DNA of 64,000 nt, taken from assembly GCA_002482845.1 (NCBI GenBank), contig DLGT01000138.1, forward strand, positions 1 through 64,000, written 5' to 3'. Made by a program: the position numbers and the translations under genes. The DNA comes from Saprospiraceae bacterium UBA7687. GTDB lineage: Bacteria > Bacteroidota > Bacteroidia > Chitinophagales > Saprospiraceae. Below, piece after piece: positions 52,700 through 60,693 of the stretch (position 1 is the first letter of the stretch; every line of letters begins with the position of its first letter). The notes beneath the pieces are model-generated. The model was not told where the DNA came from, made no database searches, and worked only from the letters and a program-made list of their open reading frames with translations.

Positions 52700-53968
52700 T
52701 CACAAAGCGAATAACTTTTCCCTCTCAGGTCCTGTACTAACCATTGAAATTTTTGTTTTCAATAAAGATTCTAATTGATGTACATAACTTATTGCTTTTT
52801 CTGGCAATTGATCAAAAGCTGTAATATGGTCTAGACTTTCAAACCATCCTGGATATCCTACCAATTCAGGTACAATGTGTTTGTCTACAATATCAAAAGG
52901 TAATTCGTCAGTGACCATTCCATCATATTTGTAATTAGTAGCCACGCTGATTTCTTCAAAACTATCTAATACATCGAGTTTTGTAATGATCACTTGAGTG
53001 ACGCCATTAAGCATGATGGTATATTTCAATTGTGGAATATCTATCCATCCGCAACGTCTTGGACGACCAGTAGTAGCACCAAACTCCATACCTACTTGTC
53101 TCAATTTTTCACCTGTCTCATCTAGAAGTTCCGTAGGAAAAGGTCCAGAACCCACTCTTGTACAGTAAGCTTTTGCAATTCCTATCACGTCTCTGATCTT
53201 GTTTGGCGCAATACCAAGTCCACTGCAAACACCTGCACTAATGGTATTAGATGATGTTACAAATGGGTATGTACCAAAATCAATATCTAACATTGAGCCC
53301 TGAGCGCCTTCTGCCAATATTTTTTTACCATCCGTAAGTGCTTGGTTTACATAATATTCGCTATTGACAAATTTAAGACTTTTTATTTTTTCGATGCTTT
53401 CAAAAAACTTCTTTTCTTCCCCTTCTAAATCAAATTCTATTTCAGGATACAATTTGATCAATCCTAAATGTTTTTCTTTGATTGTTTGATATTTACTTTC
53501 AAAATCACTTGCCGTAAGATCACCTACCCTCAAGCCATTTCTACCAGTTTTGTCCATATAGGCAGGTCCGATTCCTTTTAAAGTCGACCCAATTTTACTG
53601 ACACCTTTTGATGCTTCTGATGCTGCGTCTAGATATCTATGGCTTGGCACGATGAGATGCGCTTTACGCGAAACGAGCAATCTTGATTGATAATCTATAT
53701 CTGCTGCGTCTAGTGCATTGAGTTCCTTGACCATCGTGATTGGATCCAAAACTACACCATTTCCTATGACATTGGTGATGTCAGGTCTGAATATCCCCGA
53801 AGGAATGGTATGAAGGACGTATTTTTTACCATCTATTTTAATAGTGTGTCCAGCATTCGGTCCACCTTGGAACCTACAGACTAGATCATACTGCTCTGCT
53901 AGATAATCTACTATTTTTCCTTTTCCTTCATCTCCCCACTGAAGGCCTAATATAACATCAACTGCCAT
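52700..53968 (-). CDS. purA: Adenylosuccinate synthetase
   Basis: Joins IMP and aspartate using GTP, the first dedicated step to AMP. 422 residues from the ATG at 53968; the 12-residue upstream extension is not conserved before VDVILGLQWGDEGKGK, the nucleotide-binding loop. Other family motifs: CRFQGGPNAGHTI, HTIPSGIF, STLKGIGPAYMDK, LLAEGAQG-type EGAQGSMLDID, SSNTISAGVCSGLG, ATTGRPRRCGW, and LDVLDSFEEI. No other pur genes are adjacent. Confidence 0.96.
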   Translation of the reverse strand: MAVDVILGLQWGDEGKGKIVDYLAEQYDLVCRFQGGPNAGHTIKIDGKKYVLHTIPSGIFRPDITNVIGNGVVLDPITMVKELNALDAADIDYQSRLLVSRKAHLIVPSHRYLDAASEASKGVSKIGSTLKGIGPAYMDKTGRNGLRVGDLTASDFESKYQTIKEKHLGLIKLYPEIEFDLEGEEKKFFESIEKIKSLKFVNSEYYVNQALTDGKKILAEGAQGSMLDIDFGTYPFVTSSNTISAGVCSGLGIAPNKIRDVIGIAKAYCTRVGSGPFPTELLDETGEKLRQVGMEFGATTGRPRRCGWIDIPQLKYTIMLNGVTQVIITKLDVLDSFEEISVATNYKYDGMVTDELPFDIVDKHIVPELVGYPGWFESLDHITAFDQLPEKAISYVHQLESLLKTKISMVSTGPEREKLFAL

Positions 53969-54146
53969 TGTACTTTTAATTACTGATTGGTTTTTAAAGG
54001 TCAAAATTAATTAAAACCTGACAACTTTTTCTCATAAATCACATAAATACTCTGATAATTTTCTAAATATTTAAAAAAATGTAAAATATGACCAAACTCA
54101 TGCAAAAAGAACCTTTAATCTTTTCGGACTATTATTTAAAAACTTT

Positions 54147-54154
54147 TACCTTCG
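54147..54154 (+). promoter_or_regulatory. Predicted -7 promoter element of gcvP
   Basis: TACCTTCG, one base from TAnnTTTG, 36 bases before the ATG at 54191. Confidence 0.35.
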
Positions 54155-54190
54155 CACATCGTTTCTAAACTCAACCAAATAATACAATCC

Positions 54191-57064
54191 ATGTCAAACC
54201 AAACACTGACAAATTTTGCCAAAAGACACATTGGTATTTCATCATCTGAACTTGTAGAAATGCTCAATGTAATTGGTGTTTCTTCCCTCGATCAACTCAT
54301 AGATGAGACAGTTCCCGCAGGTATACGCATGTCTCAGGAACTAAATCTTCCAGAAGCATTGACAGAAAATGAATACCTGACTATGCTGAGAAGCATTGCA
54401 TCAAAAAATAAAATCTTTAAAACTTATATTGGCCAAGGATATTATGGCACCATCACACCGACGGTAATCCTGAGAAATATCTTCCAAAATCCAGGTTGGT
54501 ACACACAATACACGCCATACCAAGCAGAAATTGCACAAGGAAGATTAGAAGCTTTACTCAATTTCCAGACCATGGTTTCTGATCTTACTGGACTTCCGAT
54601 AGCTAGTGCATCACTTCTCGATGAAGCAACTGCCGCAGCGGAAGCTATGGCTATGTGCGAAGGTCTTAGAAATAAAAAAAGAAAAAACAATCCTGCTACG
54701 AAGTTTTTTGTAGACCAACATGTGTACAAACAAACCCTTGATGTATTGATCACAAGAGCTACACCATTATTTATAGATGTTGTGGTGGGAGATTGGAAAA
54801 CTTTTGATTTTTCAGAAGATTATATTGGTGTCATGATTCAGTATCCTAATGCTGAAGGTCAAATAGAAGATTTCAGATCATTCACAAGTACATGTAATGA
54901 AAAAGAAATTCAAGTAGTGGTCGCGAGTGATTTGCTGAGCTTAGCATTACTTACACCTCCAGGAGAATGGGGCGCAGATGTTGTGGTAGGCAACTCTCAA
55001 AGACTAGGCGTACCGAAAGGATACGGTGGACCACATGCTGCTTTTTTTGCTACCAAAGAAGATAACAAACGTGTCATCCCAGGTAGAATCATAGGTATGT
55101 CCATCGATGTAAATGGCGAACCTGCACTCAGAATGGCGCTTCAGACCAGAGAGCAGCACATCAGAAGAGAAAAAGCAACATCCAATATCTGTACAGCCCA
55201 AGCTTTATTAGCCGTTATGGCAGGGATGTATGCAGTCTATCATGGACCAGAAGGTGTCAAAGAAATTGCATCGACTATCCACAACTTGACAAATCATCTT
55301 GCAGATAACTTAAAAAAGGCGCATTATAATGTAGTCAATTCAGCATACTTTGATACTGTAACCATAGAAACAGACCAAGATACCTTATTAAAAATAAAGG
55401 CTAAATCAGAAGAAGTAGGTATTAATTTTTATTACCCTACACGTCACAAAGTAAGTATTTCACTAGATGAGACAACGACTTTAGAAGATGTGAAAGCCAT
55501 TATTTCCCTTTTCGGCAAAGTAAATGATTCAGGTCACGCATTCGAAGCAGCAAGCGAATCTCAAGTTTTGGGTGGCATGGAAAGAAGTTCAGCCATACTT
55601 ACACATCCTGTATTCTCGTCTTACCATACAGAAAGTAAGATGATGAGATATATCAAAAGTCTAGAGAACAAAGATTTATCTTTAGTACATTCCATGATTT
55701 CACTTGGATCATGTACCATGAAATTGAACGCGGCATCAGAAATGATACCAGTTACTTGGCCTGAGTTTTCATCATTACATCCATTTGTACCATTAGACCA
55801 GACAGAAGGTTACCAGCAGATATTTACCGAACTAGAAGCATACCTAGCAGAAATAACAGGATTTGAAGCATGTTCTTTACAACCTAACTCTGGTGCCCAA
55901 GGTGAGTATGCAGGTTTATTGACGATTAAAGCTTACCATGAAGATAGAAATGAAGGCCATCGAAACATTGCTTTGATACCATCTTCAGCACACGGTACCA
56001 ATCCTGCAAGTGCTGTCATGTGTGGTATGGAAGTGGTAGTTGTAGCGTGTGACGAAAAAGGTAATGTGGATATGGATGATCTCAAAGCAAAAACTGAGCA
56101 ACACAAAGCCAACCTTGCTGCGCTGATGATTACCTATCCAAGTACACATGGCGTTTTCGAAACATCGATCAAAGAAATATGTACATTAATTCATGACAAT
56201 GGTGGTCTAGTATATATGGACGGTGCCAATATGAATGCCCAAGTAGGACTGACAAGTCCAGGCATCATAGGTGCAGACGTATGCCACTTGAATCTTCACA
56301 AAACATTTGCGATTCCACATGGTGGTGGTGGTCCAGGTATGGGTCCTATCTGCGTAAATAACAAGTTAGCACCATTTTTACCAGGTCACGCTGTGATACC
56401 GACTGGTGGTAGCAAAGCCACACATGCTGTTTCTTCAGCACCTTGGGGAAGTGCCAGCATACTCTTGATTTCTTATGGTTATATCCGAATGCTAGGCGCA
56501 AAAGGTGTAAAAGATGCCACCAAATATGCTATCCTCAACGCCAATTATATCAAAGCGAGACTAGAAGGAGCCTACCCTATCCTATATTCAGGAGCTATGG
56601 GTAGAGCAGCGCACGAAATGATCGTGGATCTTAGACAATTTAAAGCAGCGGGTGTCAGCGCAGAAGATGTTGCTAAAAGGTTGATGGATTATGGATTTCA
56701 TGCGCCTACTTTATCATTCCCTGTAGCAGGTACCATCATGATAGAACCGACAGAAAGTGAAGATAAAGACGAATTGGATAGATTCTGTGATGCTCTCCTA
56801 TCTATCAGAAAAGAAATAGACGAAGTAGCAGATGGCACCATGGATCAACATTCTAATGTGCTCACCAATGCACCACATACAGCACGTATGGTCACCAATG
56901 ATACTTGGACATTTACATACTCTAGAGAAAAAGCAGCTTATCCATTACCATATCTAAGACATGGCCATAAGTTTTGGCCAAGTGTTGCAAGAGTAGATAG
57001 TGCATTCGGAGATAGAAACCTGATATGCATCTGTCCACCTATTGAAAGTTATATGGAGAAGTAA
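54191..57064 (+). CDS. gcvP: Glycine dehydrogenase (decarboxylating), P protein of the glycine cleavage system
   Basis: Decarboxylates glycine and passes the aminomethyl group to the lipoyl H protein. 957 residues, a fused P1/P2 form as in most Gram-negative bacteria. The N-terminal motif RHIGISSSELVEML, the FKTYIGQGYYGT and SLLDEATAAAEAM segments, and the C-terminal PLP-lysine loop NLHKTFAIPHGGGGPGMGP (K704) are intact. gcvT and gcvH are not nearby. A degenerate copy of its last 170 bases and terminator lies at 57748-57993. Confidence 0.97.
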   Translation: MSNQTLTNFAKRHIGISSSELVEMLNVIGVSSLDQLIDETVPAGIRMSQELNLPEALTENEYLTMLRSIASKNKIFKTYIGQGYYGTITPTVILRNIFQNPGWYTQYTPYQAEIAQGRLEALLNFQTMVSDLTGLPIASASLLDEATAAAEAMAMCEGLRNKKRKNNPATKFFVDQHVYKQTLDVLITRATPLFIDVVVGDWKTFDFSEDYIGVMIQYPNAEGQIEDFRSFTSTCNEKEIQVVVASDLLSLALLTPPGEWGADVVVGNSQRLGVPKGYGGPHAAFFATKEDNKRVIPGRIIGMSIDVNGEPALRMALQTREQHIRREKATSNICTAQALLAVMAGMYAVYHGPEGVKEIASTIHNLTNHLADNLKKAHYNVVNSAYFDTVTIETDQDTLLKIKAKSEEVGINFYYPTRHKVSISLDETTTLEDVKAIISLFGKVNDSGHAFEAASESQVLGGMERSSAILTHPVFSSYHTESKMMRYIKSLENKDLSLVHSMISLGSCTMKLNAASEMIPVTWPEFSSLHPFVPLDQTEGYQQIFTELEAYLAEITGFEACSLQPNSGAQGEYAGLLTIKAYHEDRNEGHRNIALIPSSAHGTNPASAVMCGMEVVVVACDEKGNVDMDDLKAKTEQHKANLAALMITYPSTHGVFETSIKEICTLIHDNGGLVYMDGANMNAQVGLTSPGIIGADVCHLNLHKTFAIPHGGGGPGMGPICVNNKLAPFLPGHAVIPTGGSKATHAVSSAPWGSASILLISYGYIRMLGAKGVKDATKYAILNANYIKARLEGAYPILYSGAMGRAAHEMIVDLRQFKAAGVSAEDVAKRLMDYGFHAPTLSFPVAGTIMIEPTESEDKDELDRFCDALLSIRKEIDEVADGTMDQHSNVLTNAPHTARMVTNDTWTFTYSREKAAYPLPYLRHGHKFWPSVARVDSAFGDRNLICICPPIESYMEK

Positions 57065-57089
57065 GGTTCAACCTTATAAGGCAAATATT

Positions 57090-57126
57090 AAAAGAGCCAC
57101 TTCTGATTACAGGAGTGGCTCTTTTT
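57090..57126 (+). terminator. Terminator of gcvP
   Basis: AAAGAGCCACT pairs with AGTGGCTCTTT, with an adjoining TCTG/CAGG loop region, followed by T. A matching copy stands at 57932-57968. Confidence 0.88.
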
Positions 57127-57246
57127 ATTTTACTTGGTGTCATAATCTAAAGAGTTTTTGAACTTTGCAGATTATGAAATTGTTGTGATACTAACTTTTA
57201 TAATGGCAGTTTTAAGAAATATTCCTTTAGTTTAATATTCTTTATT

Positions 57247-57468
57247 ATGAAAACACAAAACATATTCATTGCGCATCCACAAACAAGTGAACAAGTTTCT
57301 GCTTTAAAAGCATTTATGCAAGCGCTCAAAATTAAATTTGAGATTTCAAAAAAAGATGAGTACGATCCTGAGTTTGTAGAAAAAATAATGGAAAGTAAAG
57401 AACAGGTTAAAAATGGTAGGGTAACAAGAGTCGAAAAAGAAAACCTTAAAGAATTTTTAGGTTTGTAA
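57247..57468 (+). CDS. Antitoxin of a YoeB-type toxin-antitoxin pair
   Basis: 73 residues: an N-terminal helical segment (TSEQVSALKAFMQALKIKFEI) and an acidic C-terminal tail (DPEFVEKIMES, VEKENLKEFLGL), as in the small DUF2683-like antitoxins found beside Txe/YoeB toxins in Bacteroidota. It would bind and neutralise the toxin and repress the pair. The toxin ATG follows one base after its stop. Identification leans on the toxin. Confidence 0.75.
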   Translation: MKTQNIFIAHPQTSEQVSALKAFMQALKIKFEISKKDEYDPEFVEKIMESKEQVKNGRVTRVEKENLKEFLGL

Positions 57469-57469
57469 C

Positions 57470-57736
57470 ATGGCTTACTATTTAGATTTTACGGATAAAG
57501 CCAAAGATGATATTAATGCTTACAAAAAGTCAGGCAATAAAGTCGTTTTATTTAAACTTCTTGCCTTATTTGAAGAACTATCTGAACACCCTTTTATTGG
57601 AACTGGCAAACCGGAGCCGCTCAAGCATGAATTTTCTGGCTGTTGGTCCCGCAGAATAAACCGAGAACACCGTTTAGTATATGAAGTATCAGACAATATT
57701 GTTTCTATTCTTTCTGCTAAAGGCCACTATGAGTAA
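57470..57736 (+). CDS. yoeB: Txe/YoeB-family mRNA-cleaving toxin
   Basis: 88 residues, the usual size. Very strong match to YoeB: HPFIGTGKPEPLKHEFSGCW, SRRINREHRLVYEV and the end SILSAKGHYE. The catalytic residues expected for the ribosome-dependent endonuclease are present: Glu in the GKPEPL segment, Arg in SRRIN, and the His near the C-terminus (GHYE). Directly follows its antitoxin. The pair lies between gcvP and a decayed copy of the gcvP 3' end, which begins about 12 bases after this stop. Confidence 0.92.
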   Translation: MAYYLDFTDKAKDDINAYKKSGNKVVLFKLLALFEELSEHPFIGTGKPEPLKHEFSGCWSRRINREHRLVYEVSDNIVSILSAKGHYE

Positions 57737-57747
57737 TATCTATTATT

Positions 57748-57993
57748 CCAATTATATACTTGACATTTTAATAAAAGCTGCATATCCACTACTTTACCTG
57801 AAACTGGAAAAAAAATCTAGCCTAGTGCTGCAAGATTAGAAAGTCATTCGGTGATAGAAATCTGATATGTATCTGTCCTCCGATTGAAAGGTATATGGAG
57901 AAGTAAGGTTGGAATCTTATCTTCAAAACATAAAAGAGCCACTTCTGATAACAGGAGTGGCTCATTTTATTTGCTTGATTTCATAATGTTAAA
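57748..57993 (+). pseudogene. Decayed copy of the gcvP 3' end and its terminator
   Basis: Matches gcvP 56895-57152. The upstream part is worn (KAAYPLLYL is still readable against KAAYPLPYL) and a 1-base deletion near 57844 breaks frame. The last 20 codons to the stop at 57904-57906 are intact in sequence: six base differences, five silent and one Ser to Arg. The terminator follows at exactly the same distance (842-base offset throughout). It cannot be expressed as protein. Confidence 0.85.
57932..57968 (+). terminator. Copied gcvP terminator, now after the toxin-antitoxin pair
   Basis: AGAGCCACT and AGTGGCTC still pair; the T run is interrupted by one A. It would end the toxin-antitoxin transcript. 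Confidence 0.75.
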
Positions 57994-58100
57994 TTTGCGA
58001 TGTGTACTTAATGGCGTTGTATTCTCCGAATGCAACATATAAAGCATCTTGCAATCAGAGATTGTAAGACCAATAGAAAGGAGTCCCACAAAACACCACA

Positions 58101-58135
58101 AAAAAAAAGGGACAACCTTACGATTATCCCTTTTC
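58101..58135 (-). terminator. Terminator of rplY
   Basis: AAAAGGGA (58105-58112) pairs with TCCCTTTT (58127-58134), with an extra A run on the side that becomes U in the minus-strand transcript. Confidence 0.8.
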
Positions 58136-58157
58136 TATATCTAAATTCTCTTAAGAA

Positions 58158-58769
58158 TTATTTCTTTTTCTTACCTGTTGCTCCGGCAGCAGCTTTTGCT
58201 TCAGCAGCAGCAGCAGCTTTCAATGCTCTTGGTATTTCGATAAGTGCTACTGGTGTTGCAGCGTTGTTAAGGATTTCTACGCCCGCAGGAACGATCACCT
58301 CTCTAACTCTTAATGCTTGACCAAGCTCTAATTTAGAAATATCAGCTTTCAACTCATCTACCAATTTCTCAGGAGTTGTTTTGATTTTGATTTTTCTTAA
58401 TTGCTGAATCAATTTACCACCTACTTTTACACCTGGAGATACTCCTTTGAATCTTAATGGAACTTCCACTTTGATTGGTGTATTGTCGATTAGTCTTAGA
58501 AAATCAATGTGAAGCAACTTGTCACTCACTGGGTGAAATTGTGCAGACTTAAGAATTGCTTTGTAAGCTTTGCCATCAATAGACAAATCAGCAATTTTAA
58601 AATCTGGTGTATATATAAGGTGTTTTACAGATGCAGGTGTTACTGTGAAGTGAACTACGTCACCACCACCATACAAAACAGCTGGTACATTACCATTATT
58701 TCTATCTATTCTTGTGCCTTTTTTACCAAGCTCAGACCTTGTATTTCCTTGAATTTCTATCGATACCAT
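58158..58769 (-). CDS. rplY: 50S ribosomal protein L25, CTC type
   Basis: 203 residues, the long two-domain form. The N-terminal domain binds 5S rRNA (RSELGKKGTRIDRNNGNVPA, VLYGGG), followed by the CTC beta domain (IDFLRLIDNTPIKVEVPLRF, GVSPGVKVGGKL, EILNNAATPVALIEIPRA). It ends in an Ala/Lys-rich tail. It lies just downstream of prs on the same strand, a common pairing, but has its own -7 box at 58804. Confidence 0.95.
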   Translation of the reverse strand: MVSIEIQGNTRSELGKKGTRIDRNNGNVPAVLYGGGDVVHFTVTPASVKHLIYTPDFKIADLSIDGKAYKAILKSAQFHPVSDKLLHIDFLRLIDNTPIKVEVPLRFKGVSPGVKVGGKLIQQLRKIKIKTTPEKLVDELKADISKLELGQALRVREVIVPAGVEILNNAATPVALIEIPRALKAAAAAEAKAAAGATGKKKK

Positions 58770-58803
58770 ATCTAAAAAACTATACGTTAATTATAAAGAG
58801 CCG

Positions 58804-58811
58804 CAAAGATA
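58804..58811 (-). promoter_or_regulatory. Predicted -7 promoter element of rplY
   Basis: The minus strand reads TATCTTTG followed by CGG, 34 bases before the rplY start and inside the gap after prs. Confidence 0.5.
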
Positions 58812-58889
58812 CTATTTGTTTGCATTTCTTGTAATATTTTTATAAATTATTTTTACAACTTGTCAGATAATTATCCCAGACTCAATCAA

Positions 58890-59828
58890 TTATATGCCTT
58901 TATCCACAAAAAGTGCTGCTATTGATTTGTATTCATGGGTATTTCTGATCGCTCTAGCAAAAAGTTTTGCACATGATAGCACCTTGATTTTGTCAGATTG
59001 ACCTCTTAATGGAATACTATCCGTCACTATGACTTCTGTGATCTTTGAATTATTGATATTATCATATGCTGCACCGGACAATACTGGATGGGTTAGTATC
59101 GCCTTTACACTTTTTGCCCCTTTTTCGATGAGGGCATCCGCTGCTTTGCACAAGGTACCTGCTGTATCTATGATGTCATCTATTAATATAATATCCCTTC
59201 CCTGCACATCACCTATAACCGTAATACTTGCGACTTCATTGGCCACACGTCTTTCTTTATCACAAATGACAAGGTCTCTTTCAAAATACTTGGCGTATGA
59301 TCTTGCTCTTTTTACGCCTCCTACATCTGGTGATGCAAAGGTGACATTGCTCAAGTCCATCTTGGCCAAAAATGGAATAAAGATGGCTTCACTTTTTAGG
59401 TGATCTACCGGAATATCAAAAAATCCTTGGATTTGTTCTGCGTGTAGATCCATCGTCATGATACGATTTACACCTGATGCTTGCAATATATTTGCAACAA
59501 GTTTGGCTGAAATCGGCACCCTAGGCTTATCTTTTCTATCTTGTCGAGCGTACCCGAAATAAGGTATGACAGCAGTGATATATCCTGCAGATGCTCTTTT
59601 GGCTGAATCTATTAATAGGAGCAACTCCATGATATTGTCAGCAGGACCAAAGGTAGATGCTATAAAAAAGGTGTATGAACCTCTCACAGACTCGTTAATG
59701 ACAACTTGCATCTCTCCGTCTGCAAATGTATTTACAGTTACATCTCCTAGTGGATAACCATAATAATCGGAGATACGCTCAGCAAGGTACCTTGATTTGG
59801 TGGCTGAGAATAATTTGACGTCAGGCAT
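58890..59828 (-). CDS. prs: Ribose-phosphate pyrophosphokinase
   Basis: Makes PRPP from ribose-5-phosphate and ATP. 312 residues, standard. Signature segments: FADGEMQVVINESVRG, YFGYARQDRKDKPRVPISAK (ATP and regulatory flexible loop), MTMDLHAEQIQGFF and the PRPP-binding loop IILIDDIIDTAGTL. Upstream of rplY on the same strand. Confidence 0.97.
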   Translation of the reverse strand: MPDVKLFSATKSRYLAERISDYYGYPLGDVTVNTFADGEMQVVINESVRGSYTFFIASTFGPADNIMELLLLIDSAKRASAGYITAVIPYFGYARQDRKDKPRVPISAKLVANILQASGVNRIMTMDLHAEQIQGFFDIPVDHLKSEAIFIPFLAKMDLSNVTFASPDVGGVKRARSYAKYFERDLVICDKERRVANEVASITVIGDVQGRDIILIDDIIDTAGTLCKAADALIEKGAKSVKAILTHPVLSGAAYDNINNSKITEVIVTDSIPLRGQSDKIKVLSCAKLFARAIRNTHEYKSIAALFVDKGI

Positions 59829-59853
59829 AATTATACTTTGTTGGATTTGACTG

Positions 59854-59861
59854 CAAACATA
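59854..59861 (-). promoter_or_regulatory. Predicted -7 promoter element of prs
   Basis: The minus strand reads TATGTTTG followed by CAG, 25 bases before the prs start. Confidence 0.5.
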
Positions 59862-60154
59862 ATGCTTTTATAATCAACCTTAAATGCTTTTGGTAATTTA
59901 TTTATCCTTGAAGTAAATTTTGTTCCTAAAGTCCGATATTTTAATCATCACATTTTCAATGAATTAAAATACCAAACTTTCATAATTTAATATCTTGTAC
60001 CTAGTGAGCTAGGCCCTATTTAAGTGACTAGCTTTGTACGACTATAAACTTTGAGCAAAGAAAACCCCATCACAACCTGTTTATTTGTCTATTTTTACCC
60101 AAATGATTTAATGGTAAATTTTATCTGAAGTGTTTATGATATTATTTAGTATTA
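59862..60154. other. Intergenic stretch, no feature seen
   Basis: A+T-rich spacer between the prs promoter and MITE copy 2. No ORF or RNA gene recognised. Together with the repeats that follow, this makes an 850-base gene-free region. Confidence 0.5.
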
Positions 60155-60451
60155 AGAGCATGTTTAAAAATTTTCTTAGTTGCTAATCAAAAGAATATGG
60201 TTCTGCCGCTAAAAGAAAAAAGAGTGAGTCAAGCCCGAAAAGTCATTTGTTCAAATAAATGAAAAAATCTAAATCCCAATTTATTGATAATCAAACGTTT
60301 CCCTTTAGGGTCAGGGTGAAAAACGGTTGATTGTCAATAAATTTGTGTTTTCGGATGAGAGGATAGAGTTGAGTGCACTAAACGATGAGATTATTTTGAA
60401 GTCAGGTTCACAAGATATTGATTAAAAGGTAATAAAAAATTAAGCATACTT
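60155..60451. repeat. MITE-like element, copy 2, with nested hairpin element
   Basis: Left arm AGAGCATGTTTAAAA matches copy 1 (1414), and the right arm CACTAAACGATGAGATTATT and onward matches copy 1 almost base for base for about 64 bases. About 110 extra bases in the middle include hairpin copy 6 (60284-60337). Inverted ends of about 65 bases are preserved. No ORF of interest lies inside. Confidence 0.72.
60284..60337 (+). repeat. Hairpin element, copy 6, inside MITE copy 2
   Basis: TTGATAATCAA (60284-60294) pairs with TTGATTGTCAA (60327-60337), with one position that can pair as U-G in RNA, around CCCTTTAGGGTCAGGGTGAAA. Confidence 0.75.
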
Positions 60452-60572
60452 AAAGTGCCGTTTATATAGGGTCTGTATAAAAGGTTATATGTTTTTAAGA
60501 TATACATCTTGGATCTACGCAGAAAAGTCACTAAATTAAAGAAAAGATAAACTCTGATTCCTACTGCATTGT

Positions 60573-60618
60573 TAATCAATTGTTTTCCTTTAGGTCTGGG
60601 GTACACAACATCTGATTA
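60573..60618 (+). repeat. Hairpin element, copy 7 (decayed)
   Basis: TAATCAATTGTT (60573-60584) pairs with AACATCTGATTA (60607-60618) at ten of twelve positions. The core is shortened to CCTTTAGGTCTGGGGTA. Confidence 0.55.
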
Positions 60619-60693
60619 TAAATCAACTTGTGCTCTCAATGTTGACACTAGTTTTAGTTTATTTTTTCAAAGCACTAATCAAACAACATCCAA

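Noticed and set aside
57748..57993. A second functional gcvP or a short gene encoding the last residues of GcvP
   Set aside because: No start codon context, frameshift near 57844 and an in-frame stop upstream; only the final 20 codons are intact.
58030..58320. Plus-strand ORF with Ala-rich translation over the rplY end
   Set aside because: Antisense shadow of the Ala/Lys-rich tail of rplY, which is a certain gene.
60391..60606. Minus-strand ORF of 71 codons
   Set aside because: Lies across the right arm of MITE copy 2 and hairpin copy 7, with no recognisable protein features.
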